A stretch of DNA of 48,270 bases from a virus: positions 1-48,270 of IMG/VR virus record IMGVR_UViG_3300017605_000884. The stretch is one strand, 5' to 3'. The notes beneath the pieces are model-generated. The model searched no databases. It saw only the letters and a list, made by a program, of their open reading frames with translations, and had not been told where the DNA came from. Shown piece by piece: positions 16,294-22,792 of the stretch. The position numbers and the translations under genes were made by a program. How positions within the stretch are numbered: position 1 is the stretch's first letter; the number at the start of each line of letters is the position of its first letter.

Positions 16294-16503
16294 TCACGGC
16301 TTGATTTCCCGCTTCAGCTCGTCGACCTCGCCCTTGACCTCCTCTACGCCCTGCAACCCCTTCTTCAGCTCGAGGATGCTCTGCCCGAGTCCGCGGCCGA
16401 GCTCCGGCAGCTTCTTCCCGCCGAAGATCATGATGACGACGCCGCCGATGATGAGCGCCTCGGTCATGCCGATCATGGCCAGGCACGGAACTCCCGCAAG
16501 CAT
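16294..16503 (-). CDS. tatA: TatA-family twin-arginine translocase subunit
   Basis: This 69-residue protein starts at ATG 16503 with AAAGGA about 8 nt upstream. It shows the full TatA plan: a short N-terminus, a single transmembrane helix with an acidic residue (residues 9-28, GMTEALIIGGVVIMIFGG), the hinge FGGKKLPEL at 27-35, an amphipathic helix LGRGLGQSILELKKGL at about 35-50, then a charged tail. In bacteria TatA oligomers let folded proteins with RR signals cross the inner membrane together with TatBC. No tatC or tatB is present, so it must use host partners or act alone. Its two RR-signal neighbours make a functional link likely. The phage may use it to raise Tat capacity or as a membrane-weakening protein. 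Confidence 0.9.
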   Translation of the reverse strand: MLAGVPCLAMIGMTEALIIGGVVIMIFGGKKLPELGRGLGQSILELKKGLQGVEEVKGEVDELKREIKP

Positions 16504-16519
16504 GGTTGTCCTTTCGCCC

Positions 16520-16927
16520 CTACTCGGGGCTGGTCACGGTGAACAGGTTGGTCTTCACGATCGAGAACGTCCCCGAAGGGCTCTCGACGGTGAGCTCGAT
16601 CGAGTACGTGCCGAGCGTGGCGAACACCATCGCGAGCGGCGAGTCGCCAGGCTCGATCGTGGAGTCGCCCGGGTTCGGGATGCCTGGCCCGGAGAAGACC
16701 GAGTAGCTCGCCTGCGTCCACAGGCCGTTGATGAGCTGCGTGAAGGTGATCCCCGACGGCGCTTCGGGGTTCTGCACGAAGGAGAAGTCCACTACCGGCG
16801 GCGGCACCAGCGTGATCTGCTTCAGCGCCGACAGGTTGCCGCGCATCCGCTGAAGCGCTCGATCGGGCGGGAAGCACTCGCCGACACCGGGAGCGCTGCC
16901 TGCGACGCCGCGTTGGTACTTGCTCAT
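16520..16927 (-). CDS. PKD/Ig-like fold protein
   Basis: This 135-residue protein starts at ATG 16927 (ATGA overlap with the small-terminase-like gene). Residues 45-133 read as one PKD-type beta sandwich: VVDFSFVQNP, YSVFSGPGIPNPGDSTIEPG, and the closing pattern MVFATLGTYSIELTVESPSG. It has no signal peptide. PKD/Ig domains in phages usually decorate virions and bind cell-surface sugars weakly. It stands directly before tatA. The fold call is by pattern. Confidence 0.65.
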   Translation of the reverse strand: MSKYQRGVAGSAPGVGECFPPDRALQRMRGNLSALKQITLVPPPVVDFSFVQNPEAPSGITFTQLINGLWTQASYSVFSGPGIPNPGDSTIEPGDSPLAMVFATLGTYSIELTVESPSGTFSIVKTNLFTVTSPE

Positions 16928-17463
16928 TTGGACTCCTGCGTGGGGTTGTCTGCTTGAACTTGACTCGGGATGGTACCCTCGGTCGGGTCACCGGGCTCCG
17001 GAGGTGCTGGGTTCACCGTGTCGTAGAGCTCCAGGCGGATGTGCGGCACCACCAGGGCCTCGCCATCGTGGCCGGCAAGGCGCGTCTCGAGCGGGCCGTC
17101 CTCACGCGCCCACAGCTCCTTCAGCAGCGGCGCGCGTCCGGGCTCATCGGAGTTGGCCAGCACGTCGACGTACCAGCGCGCAGCCGGGGCGAGCTCGTCC
17201 GCGTCGCCATCCTCCATCCGCTTGGCCAGCTCGCGCCGGACGGCGGCCTGGAATCGCTGCTTGCGGTTCGAGCCTGCGGGGTTGCCGCTCTGGCCAGGCT
17301 GCCACGCCGGAGCGGCCCCTGGAGGTTGTGTGCCTGGCACCCACGAAGGGTTGCCCCTCCCCTTGGTGCTCTTGTTCGTGCCAGCAGCAACCTCCTGCCC
17401 TCCAGACGCTCCAGGCTCGCTCGTGGGCGAGGCTGCCGGCGGTTGGCCTTCCGGGTCACTCAT
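16924..17463 (-). CDS. Small-terminase-like protein (DUF5681-type N-terminal motif)
   Basis: This 179-residue protein starts at ATG 17463. After a disordered Pro/Ser/Gly-rich N-terminus comes WQPGQSGNPAG at residues 54-64, the hallmark of DUF5681, which often occurs in proteins encoded just before terL. A basic helical part follows (KQRFQAAVRRELAKRME) with DEPGRAPLLKELWARED after it. Packaging-region position supports a DNA-recognition (TerS) role, though four small genes, including tatA, separate it from terL. The ORF stays open farther upstream but that extension is arginine-rich and non-coding in style. Confidence 0.65.
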   Translation of the reverse strand: MSDPEGQPPAASPTSEPGASGGQEVAAGTNKSTKGRGNPSWVPGTQPPGAAPAWQPGQSGNPAGSNRKQRFQAAVRRELAKRMEDGDADELAPAARWYVDVLANSDEPGRAPLLKELWAREDGPLETRLAGHDGEALVVPHIRLELYDTVNPAPPEPGDPTEGTIPSQVQADNPTQESK

Positions 17464-17506
17464 GGCGCTTTGAGCGTAGGGCGAGCCAGGCTGGGCGGCA
17501 AGGTCC

Positions 17507-17878
17507 TCACGTGACGAGCTCCAGCGTAACGGTCCTGGTGGGCCGCCCGACACCGAGCAGCTTGCGCAGCGCGGCCACCTCGAGCCCGAGCGAGTACGGC
17601 GCGCGGTAGGTGACGCCGTTCTGCTGGATGCGGGGGAGCGACTCGATCAGGTCGCACACCTCACGGTCGATGCGCTCTTGGCCGTGCGCTTCTCGAGCTC
17701 GCGGTCGGAGCTCATCGAGTTCGCGCCGCGCTTCCCAGTCGGGCTCGTTCATGGCGGACCACGAGTCGCGGAGGTCGTCGGTGCCGCGCTTGGCGCTGCG
17801 ACGTGCAGCGACGAGATCCTGCACGTGCTTTTCGACCCAGAGACGGAGACCGGGGTTGCGAATGTCGTTGACCTTCAA
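17507..17878 (-). CDS. Hypothetical charged protein with TTG start
   Basis: This 123-residue protein begins at TTG 17878, which shares TTGA with the preceding stop; no ATG or GTG fits better. It is charged and helical in the middle (EARRELDELRPRAREAHG) and has a C-terminal LRKLLGVGRPTRTVTLELV. It could bind nucleic acid, but no family is recognised. It is the last gene of the early block before the packaging genes. Confidence 0.65.
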   Translation of the reverse strand: MKVNDIRNPGLRLWVEKHVQDLVAARRSAKRGTDDLRDSWSAMNEPDWEARRELDELRPRAREAHGQERIDREVCDLIESLPRIQQNGVTYRAPYSLGLEVAALRKLLGVGRPTRTVTLELVT

Positions 17879-18336
17879 GGCTTCCTCCTGGCGAGCGGGA
17901 CGATGCGGACGCGGATTACCTGATCGCTGAGGAATCCCTTTTTGTCAAGGCGCTTCTGCGCGTCGGCTCGACTGTCCGCGATCCATCCACCGCGATCTTC
18001 GTCAGCGACGGGCACGACGAGCCTTCCGGCGCACGTAGCAGCCCACGCCGTGATCGCCTTGATCCTCTTCGCCTTCGGCTTTCGTGTCACTTTAGCCATG
18101 AGGCCTATCTCCTTCTCCAGGTACGCCCATGCGCTTCCGTAGATGCTCTCCGATTCCACGATGACGTGCGCGTCGCGAATCACCTTGCGCAGCCTGTCGC
18201 GCTCCTGCTCCAGCGCGGAGAGGGCGGCGAGCATATCGCCGAGTAGCGCGACGCTGCTCTGCGCGAGCAAGTCATCGTCCGCGAGTCGAGTCTCGATCCG
18301 CTCCCGCAGCGCGCGCACGTCGAGAGGGCTGGTCAT
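17875..18336 (-). CDS. Hypothetical protein with N-terminal coiled coil
   Basis: This 153-residue protein starts at ATG 18336 (ATGA overlap). Residues 8-55 form a likely coiled coil (LRERIETRLADDDLL, LSALEQERDRLRKVIRDA). A basic patch KVTRKPKAKRIKAI and a beta-rich RLVVPVADEDRGGWIADS follow, ending in basic VRIRIV-like strands. No enzyme motif is visible. Confidence 0.6.
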   Translation of the reverse strand: MTSPLDVRALRERIETRLADDDLLAQSSVALLGDMLAALSALEQERDRLRKVIRDAHVIVESESIYGSAWAYLEKEIGLMAKVTRKPKAKRIKAITAWAATCAGRLVVPVADEDRGGWIADSRADAQKRLDKKGFLSDQVIRVRIVPLARRKP

Positions 18337-18554
18337 CGGCGCACCTTCTTGCACTTCTTCACGTCACGGCACCAGAACCGCACGGAGTCGTAGAACACCT
18401 GCGCCGTGCAGCGGGCCGCCCAGCGGCGACGGTTGCAGCGCCAGCAGCGGACGAGCGCGCGCGGGGCGAGCTCGAAGACCATCGGCGGGTCGAAGGTGTC
18501 GTCAACGATGCGCACGGCCTCGTGGAGCGGCGCGGTGTAGATGTGGCTAGTCAT
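18333..18554 (-). CDS. Small cysteine-rich protein
   Basis: This 73-residue protein starts at ATG 18554, overlapping the previous gene by 8 bp. CWRC at about residue 37 and later cysteines at about 48, 61 and 67 within a basic C-terminus (WCRDVKKCKKVRR) suggest a zinc-binding treble clef. It may bind nucleic acid. No specific family is recognised. Confidence 0.6.
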   Translation of the reverse strand: MTSHIYTAPLHEAVRIVDDTFDPPMVFELAPRALVRCWRCNRRRWAARCTAQVFYDSVRFWCRDVKKCKKVRR

Positions 18555-18810
18555 GGGGCTTTCCCTCCTCTGGGCCGAGGTGGCGTTCCTCGTCCAGCCG
18601 CCATCTGGCGCGCGCGGAGTCGAGACCGCAGTCGCATGGCTTCGCGTCGCCGATGCCGATGTTGCACTCCAGCGTGTGCGCCGAATACTTCTCGAAGTCC
18701 GCCGCGAGCGCGCGGAGGAGGCGGGCGGCGTCCTCTGCCATCCACACTAGATCGCCGCTCTCGTCCAGCGCGGCCAGCACGCGGGCGAGCTCGGTGGGGG
18801 AGGTGGTCAC
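18547..18810 (-). CDS. Hypothetical early protein
   Basis: This 87-residue protein starts at GTG 18810 (GTGA overlap). The N-terminal half is helical (TELARVLAALDESGDLVWM, then AARLLRALAADFEKYSAH). The C-terminal half has ECNIGIGDAKPCDCGLD, whose cysteines may bind a metal. A plus-strand frame over this region also stays open but has no supporting start context. Confidence 0.6.
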   Translation of the reverse strand: MTTSPTELARVLAALDESGDLVWMAEDAARLLRALAADFEKYSAHTLECNIGIGDAKPCDCGLDSARARWRLDEERHLGPEEGKPHD

Positions 18811-18959
18811 CGATTGGCCTTCGGTCGCTTGTCTTCTATGGCTACCTCGTCAGCGATCAGCACGATGTTCACCGGCATCGCCGCCGGAGACGCGATCTGC
18901 ACGTAGACGCCGCTGCCCGTCGCCGTAGGGCTGACGGTGATGGTGAGTTTCCCGATCAC
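18807..18959 (-). CDS. Small beta-rich protein
   Basis: This 50-residue protein starts at GTG 18959, sharing GTGA with the upstream stop and GTGA with the downstream start. The sequence begins VIGKLTITVSPTATGSGVYV and alternates hydrophobic and polar residues like a small beta sheet, ending in a charged tail. Its reality rests on the double overlap and good composition. A longer upstream extension looks non-coding. Function unknown. Confidence 0.55.
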   Translation of the reverse strand: MIGKLTITVSPTATGSGVYVQIASPAAMPVNIVLIADEVAIEDKRPKANR

Positions 18960-19246
18960 ATACACTCCTTGATCCGCGCGAGCGCGGCGCGGGCAGAAAC
19001 CAGAGCCAGCCCCAATCGTCGCGCACGTTCCCTCGCCACCCTGAGCGCCTCGGCGGTGGCCTTGCGCTCGGCGAGCAGGCGAGGGAATGCCTCGTGCGAA
19101 GCTGATCCCCAACGGTGCGCGTCGGCTCCCCAGGAGCGATCATCTGCTGACACGGTTCCCCATGGGCCACCGTCGCATGGTTCAGCGTTAGCGTGCAGCC
19201 GCTCCAGTTCCGCCGCCTCCGCCTCGCTCAGCTTGTCACCCGGCAT
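18956..19246 (-). CDS. Hypothetical helical protein
   Basis: This 96-residue protein starts at ATG 19246, preceded by a near-perfect AAGGAGG at 6-nt spacing that lies inside the previous gene. It has a helical N-terminus (LSEAEAAELERLHANAEP), a central CDGGPWGTVSADDRSW, and a C-terminal helix rich in Arg and Ala. An in-frame start farther upstream lacks this binding site. Function unknown. Confidence 0.6.
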   Translation of the reverse strand: MPGDKLSEAEAAELERLHANAEPCDGGPWGTVSADDRSWGADAHRWGSASHEAFPRLLAERKATAEALRVARERARRLGLALVSARAALARIKECM

Positions 19247-19484
19247 CGGCGGCCTCCTTCGCGGCGCGCTTGGCTTCCTCGGCACGGGCGAAGTCCGTGG
19301 CGGTTCGCAGCGGGCTTTCTGTTCCGAGTCGCTTCGTCTCGTCGAGCACGCGCTGCATCTGTTCGCACGCGAGAAGGTAGCGCAGGCAGTCGCCAGATAC
19401 CTCGGCCATCGCGACCGGACCGTGCGGACTCCATCGCGTCAAAAGGTCGCGCAGGTATTTGATCTCATCTTCGATGACCGTCAC
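19236..19484 (-). CDS. Hypothetical helical protein
   Basis: This 82-residue protein starts at GTG 19484 (GTGA). It is mostly helical: VIEDEIKYLRDLLTRW, CLRYLLACEQMQRVLDETKR, and an Ala/Lys/Glu-rich end EEAKRAAKEAADAG. Its end carries the strong ribosome binding site of the next gene. It resembles small helical phage accessory proteins; no family is recognised. Confidence 0.6.
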   Translation of the reverse strand: MTVIEDEIKYLRDLLTRWSPHGPVAMAEVSGDCLRYLLACEQMQRVLDETKRLGTESPLRTATDFARAEEAKRAAKEAADAG

Positions 19485-19789
19485 GTTGCCTCCTTCGCGC
19501 GGATCGTCGCGGCGAGCGCCTTGACGATGGTGGGGAGTGGGGCGGTGCGGATCTGCGCCGCATTCGGTGAAGGCATTGCCGGTCCTCCTGGCACGCAGCC
19601 GCTCATTATAACTTCCAAGGTGCGTCCGTACGCCTCGCCGAGCCCGCGCTCGACCATTCGATGTTCGCACTCTGCGACCCAGTAAGCGTTCTCAGCGAGC
19701 GCCTCGGCGCCTTCGACTGACGGCCCACATTGCGACAGGTCTGGACCGTAGCGCCACTCCATTACCACCAGCGCGTCAGAGTCGCTCAC
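19481..19789 (-). CDS. Hypothetical protein
   Basis: This 102-residue protein starts at GTG 19789 (GTGA) and ends in a GTGA overlap. It has an acidic N-terminal half with EWRYGPDLSQCG, a helix AEALAENAYWVAECEHRMVE, and a C-terminal TAPLPTIVKALAATIRAKEA. The composition is clearly protein-like. No motif is recognised. Confidence 0.6.
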   Translation of the reverse strand: MSDSDALVVMEWRYGPDLSQCGPSVEGAEALAENAYWVAECEHRMVERGLGEAYGRTLEVIMSGCVPGGPAMPSPNAAQIRTAPLPTIVKALAATIRAKEAT

Positions 19790-20022
19790 TTGGTTCCTTC
19801 CTTCGCGCGGCGGTCGGACTCGGCGAGCATCGCGCGCGCCGGAGCTGTCTGGACTGCTTGGAGAACGTACTCGGCGCCGCAGTACAGGCAGCGCGCGCGG
19901 TAGCGGCGTCCGTCTGTTCCTATCCTGAGAGCGAAGTGGATCAGGCGGTCGCGCTGTCCTCTCTTGGTTTCGTGGCGACACGATGCGCGCCGGCCTCGGT
20001 CCCACAAGACGGCTCGGCTCAC
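19786..20022 (-). CDS. Small protein with possible zinc finger
   Basis: This 78-residue protein starts at GTG 20022 (GTGA). It shows SCRHETKRGQ at about 14-23 and CLYC at about 44-47, a possible C-H...C-C metal site around a basic strand-rich segment (FALRIGTDGRRYRARC). The C-terminus is helical. A nucleic-acid-binding role is plausible. The ORF stays open upstream but that part is shadow-like. Confidence 0.55.
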   Translation of the reverse strand: MSRAVLWDRGRRASCRHETKRGQRDRLIHFALRIGTDGRRYRARCLYCGAEYVLQAVQTAPARAMLAESDRRAKEGTK

Positions 20023-20417
20023 GTCCCACCTCCATCGCCACGCGCGGCGGTGGTGAGCACGATGAAGTCGCGCACATTCTTCAAACCGGCGCGCGACGGG
20101 TGCGGGTCGTGCCTCAGAATCCCAGCGAATGCCACCACGGAGTGCAGCCAGTCGCCACGCTCGGTCGTTCCAGACATGATCGCCCATCCGGGCGGGGGCG
20201 CGTCACCTTCGGTCGAGTAGAAGTCCACGCCTCGGTCGGCGCACCACTTCACAAATAGCGTGCTCCACTCTATCACGTCGCCAGCGTCGCTCGCTAGCTG
20301 GTTGAAATGAGGCACATCCTCTAGCCGGAGCTCCAAAAGCGAAGCAACGCACGCACGGAAGCAGTCTCCGTGCCGCGAGACGCTCTCGTGCATGAACTCT
20401 TGATCGACGGGCTTCAT
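20019..20417 (-). CDS. Conserved phage protein with papain-like Cys-His-Asp pattern
   Basis: This 132-residue protein starts at ATG 20417 immediately after the previous stop. It carries GDCFRACVASLLEL at residues 17-30, DVPHF at 34-38, LHSVV around His92 and RHDPHPS with Asp104. Phage and bacterial proteins of this pattern are common; Cys19, His92 and Asp104 would be placed like a papain/C39-type triad, so a protease- or amidase-like fold is a reasonable guess. It lies among early genes, not next to the lysis candidates, so it is unlikely to be the endolysin. Activity is not established. Confidence 0.6.
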   Translation of the reverse strand: MKPVDQEFMHESVSRHGDCFRACVASLLELRLEDVPHFNQLASDAGDVIEWSTLFVKWCADRGVDFYSTEGDAPPPGWAIMSGTTERGDWLHSVVAFAGILRHDPHPSRAGLKNVRDFIVLTTAARGDGGGT

Positions 20418-20801
20418 TTAGTCTTTCTCCTCTTCTCGCGCGGCGGCGCCGGGGGCGCGGAGCAGTCCTTTGGAATTTGCCACTTCGCGCGCTTTCTGCA
20501 CCCACTCGCGCACGAGGCCGTCGTCGATCGAGCAGAGTTCACAGCACGCCCCCTGCGCGCGGCGGGCTAGGGCGAGAAGAGTGAGCACGGTCGCGGGGTC
20601 TAGCGCGGCGCATAGGTTGTCGTCCGCGCTGACGTGCACGCCACCGTCGCTGTCGGACTGCACGCCCTGGCCTTGCGCAGAGAAGTGCAGCACAAGCCCG
20701 GTGGGCGGATTCTTGACGCCGACGCAGAACGTCGAGCGCTTGCCAGGCGTAGCCGCCTTCGCCAGTCGCTCGATCGCGTCCAGGTCCACGGGGTAGCTCA
20801 C
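20418..20801 (-). CDS. Hypothetical early protein (Ead/Ea22-like)
   Basis: This 127-residue protein starts at GTG 20801 (GTGA). Early IERLAKAATPGKR and the middle LCAALDPATVLTLLALAR are typical of Ead/Ea22-like proteins in early regions of many phages, whose function is unknown. A Cys-containing CCELCSIDD segment and an acidic C-terminus follow. The family resemblance is by short motif only. Confidence 0.6.
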   Translation of the reverse strand: MSYPVDLDAIERLAKAATPGKRSTFCVGVKNPPTGLVLHFSAQGQGVQSDSDGGVHVSADDNLCAALDPATVLTLLALARRAQGACCELCSIDDGLVREWVQKAREVANSKGLLRAPGAAAREEEKD

Positions 20802-22792
20802 TTCCGCACCTCCGCCTCATGTGCAGGCACAGAACCTGCACAGTCTGTTGCAGCGGTCTTCGCTGCAACATCGCCCTGCGCCGAGCCCGCGTTGAGCGCG
20901 TCCACGATGAGCTGCGCGCCGCCCTCGGCCTCGTTGCGGGTCGTGCCTCGTTCGAGGTGCAGCTCCCAGCGTCCGCCTCGGCTGATGGCAAACGCGAGGC
21001 CGTGCTCGTCGCGTTCGAGCTTCCAGGGGCCGGACGGCGCCTCCCGCTGTTCGGGTTCGGGGCGACGGAGGGCGGACACGTCGTCCGCGGCCTCGCGCAG
21101 CGCGTACTGCGCCTTCAGCGACAATCCACGCTTGCCGCTCCTGTCTCTGAGCAGCTTCGCCGCCGCGTCGCGCCCCTCGGCCCAGGCGCGGTCTAGGTCT
21201 TCTTCTCGGCCTTTGGCCAGCGCGAGCGAACGTGCGCGCTTCTGATCGCGCTCGTCCTTCAGCCGCTCGACCTCGCGCTCCAGCTCGGCGACGCGCGCGG
21301 CCTGGGCCTCGATCGCGTCCGCGGCTTCGAGCTGGATCGGCACTGTTGGAAACTGCCGATAGCCGAACTCCGGGGGGCGCACGCCAGGAGGACCGATCGC
21401 ATACTGGCCGCGGAGCCGCTCCACGAGCTCGGCGCGAGAGAGGGCCGGAGACGCCGTTGATCCACGCTCGGGAGTCTCTGGATGTCCCGAGGTTCTGCCG
21501 CGATCAACTTCGTCCAGAGCCGCTTCTGGCGTCTCCGGCCTTTTCGGTTCGCCCGCGGGCGGCATGGATAGCTGGCGCTCTGCGTCTTCTCGTTCAGCCT
21601 GGGACATAGCTACCCACTGTGGGAACGTGACCTTGGCGGTAATGAGCTTGTCGGCCAAGCGCGTGCGAAACGAGTTCCATCCATCGAACGCGATTATGCG
21701 CGCAAGACACCCGGGGCAGTTGACTTCGCTAGACCTGAACGTGAACGAATCCCCTGGGTTATGCGACTCGCACCAGAGACCGACAGCGCCAGTGTGCGTG
21801 CGCACCTGGTCGCCCGCGGGCGGCTGAGAGGTGCGGGCGCGCGACATCGCCAGCTCTGCGCCCTGGAAGTTGCCGTCCTCGGTGAAGAGCTTGGCAATCT
21901 CCTCCGCCACCTTCCTGCGCTCATCCGCGCGGGCCTGGGCGAGCTCGGCAGTGATCGCCTGTCTGTATCCAGGCGAGGTCAGCGCCTCCGCCTTCTCCGC
22001 CCGCGCCTTCCACGAGTCGCGGTCGGCCTCGATCGAATTGGCGCGCGCCTCCAGCCGCCACACGTCACTGCGCAGGCCACTCTCGATCACACGCGACAGG
22101 CGGTCTCCGTCTTCGAGTTCGAGCGTGCGCTGACGCAGGAAGTTCCTCTCGGCCTCGGTTCTCTTCGCTGACTCTCGCCACTGCCGCGCGGTCTCGCGTT
22201 CATCGTCCCTCTCGCGCGCGAGCCGGCCGAAGCGGGCGCGGAGGACATCGGCGACCAGGAGCGGGTTGTCGAACTGAGCCAGGCACTCCCGCGCCGCCGC
22301 GTCGAACTCGTCACCGCGCGGAGCGGGGGCGGGGATGGCCGGGTGGATCATTTTGACGGAGGGGTCAACATGATCGGCAGCTCCCACTTCCCGTCCGGCG
22401 TCTCCACGACCTCGCCCCGCTTCGCCATGCGCCGCAACAGGGCCTTGAGCGATAACTTGCACATCCGCACTCGGCGCGATTTCTTGCCCTCGTTGCGTCG
22501 GAAGCCTCGACCCACGCGCTTCCGCTTCTTCATGCTGGCCTCGTTCCTTCCCGCGCAGCGCGGCGAGCTCGGTCTCTGCTGTCTCCGCGCGCGCGAGCAG
22601 CTTGCGGATCGCCTGCCTCCAGACGGTCAGCTCGTTCGACGGCATCGGCCTCTGTGAGCAGTCGTCTGGCGCCGCGCATCCATCCGTGCGCGGGCCGAGC
22701 GGCCAGCCGCAGTAGTCGCAGCGCGACAGCCAGTCGGTGCCGAGCTCGGTCAGCGCGGCGATTCCGCCGCGGATCTCGTCTTGCGTGCTCAC
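20798..22792 (-). CDS. Early-region coiled-coil protein(s); may be two genes
   Basis: The open frame spans 664 codons from GTG 22792 (GTGA with the initiator stop). Residues 1-85 look coding: CDYC and CAAPDDC form a probable zinc site, then a helix LLARAETAETELAALRG. Residues about 88-147 look non-coding in this frame, because another well-coded gene (22348-22533) occupies the same DNA. From ATG 22351 (residue 148; ATGA with that small gene's stop) the frame is strongly coding again: long charged coiled coils, a Cys motif VNCPGC at about 380, Pro-rich linker, more coiled coil, and a beta-rich C-terminus. The most likely product is a 517-residue protein from 22351, with a separate short upstream gene whose own stop is missing. 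Confidence 0.6.
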   Translation of the reverse strand: MSTQDEIRGGIAALTELGTDWLSRCDYCGWPLGPRTDGCAAPDDCSQRPMPSNELTVWRQAIRKLLARAETAETELAALRGKERGQHEEAEARGSRLPTQRGQEIAPSADVQVIAQGPVAAHGEAGRGRGDAGREVGAADHVDPSVKMIHPAIPAPAPRGDEFDAAARECLAQFDNPLLVADVLRARFGRLARERDDERETARQWRESAKRTEAERNFLRQRTLELEDGDRLSRVIESGLRSDVWRLEARANSIEADRDSWKARAEKAEALTSPGYRQAITAELAQARADERRKVAEEIAKLFTEDGNFQGAELAMSRARTSQPPAGDQVRTHTGAVGLWCESHNPGDSFTFRSSEVNCPGCLARIIAFDGWNSFRTRLADKLITAKVTFPQWVAMSQAEREDAERQLSMPPAGEPKRPETPEAALDEVDRGRTSGHPETPERGSTASPALSRAELVERLRGQYAIGPPGVRPPEFGYRQFPTVPIQLEAADAIEAQAARVAELEREVERLKDERDQKRARSLALAKGREEDLDRAWAEGRDAAAKLLRDRSGKRGLSLKAQYALREAADDVSALRRPEPEQREAPSGPWKLERDEHGLAFAISRGGRWELHLERGTTRNEAEGGAQLIVDALNAGSAQGDVAAKTAATDCAGSVPAHEAEVRK
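22348..22533 (-). CDS. Small basic DNA-binding-like protein nested in a longer frame
   Basis: This 61-residue protein starts at ATG 22533, with GAGG 6 nt upstream. It is very basic at the start (MKKRKRVGRGFRRNEGKK) and then has LSLKALLRRMAKRGEVVE, like a small winged helix or MarR-type helix-turn-helix wing. Third-position GC is higher here than in the overlapping long frame, so this is the better-coded frame. Its stop overlaps the downstream ATG by ATGA. A role in transcription or replication is possible. Confidence 0.65.
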   Translation of the reverse strand: MKKRKRVGRGFRRNEGKKSRRVRMCKLSLKALLRRMAKRGEVVETPDGKWELPIMLTPPSK

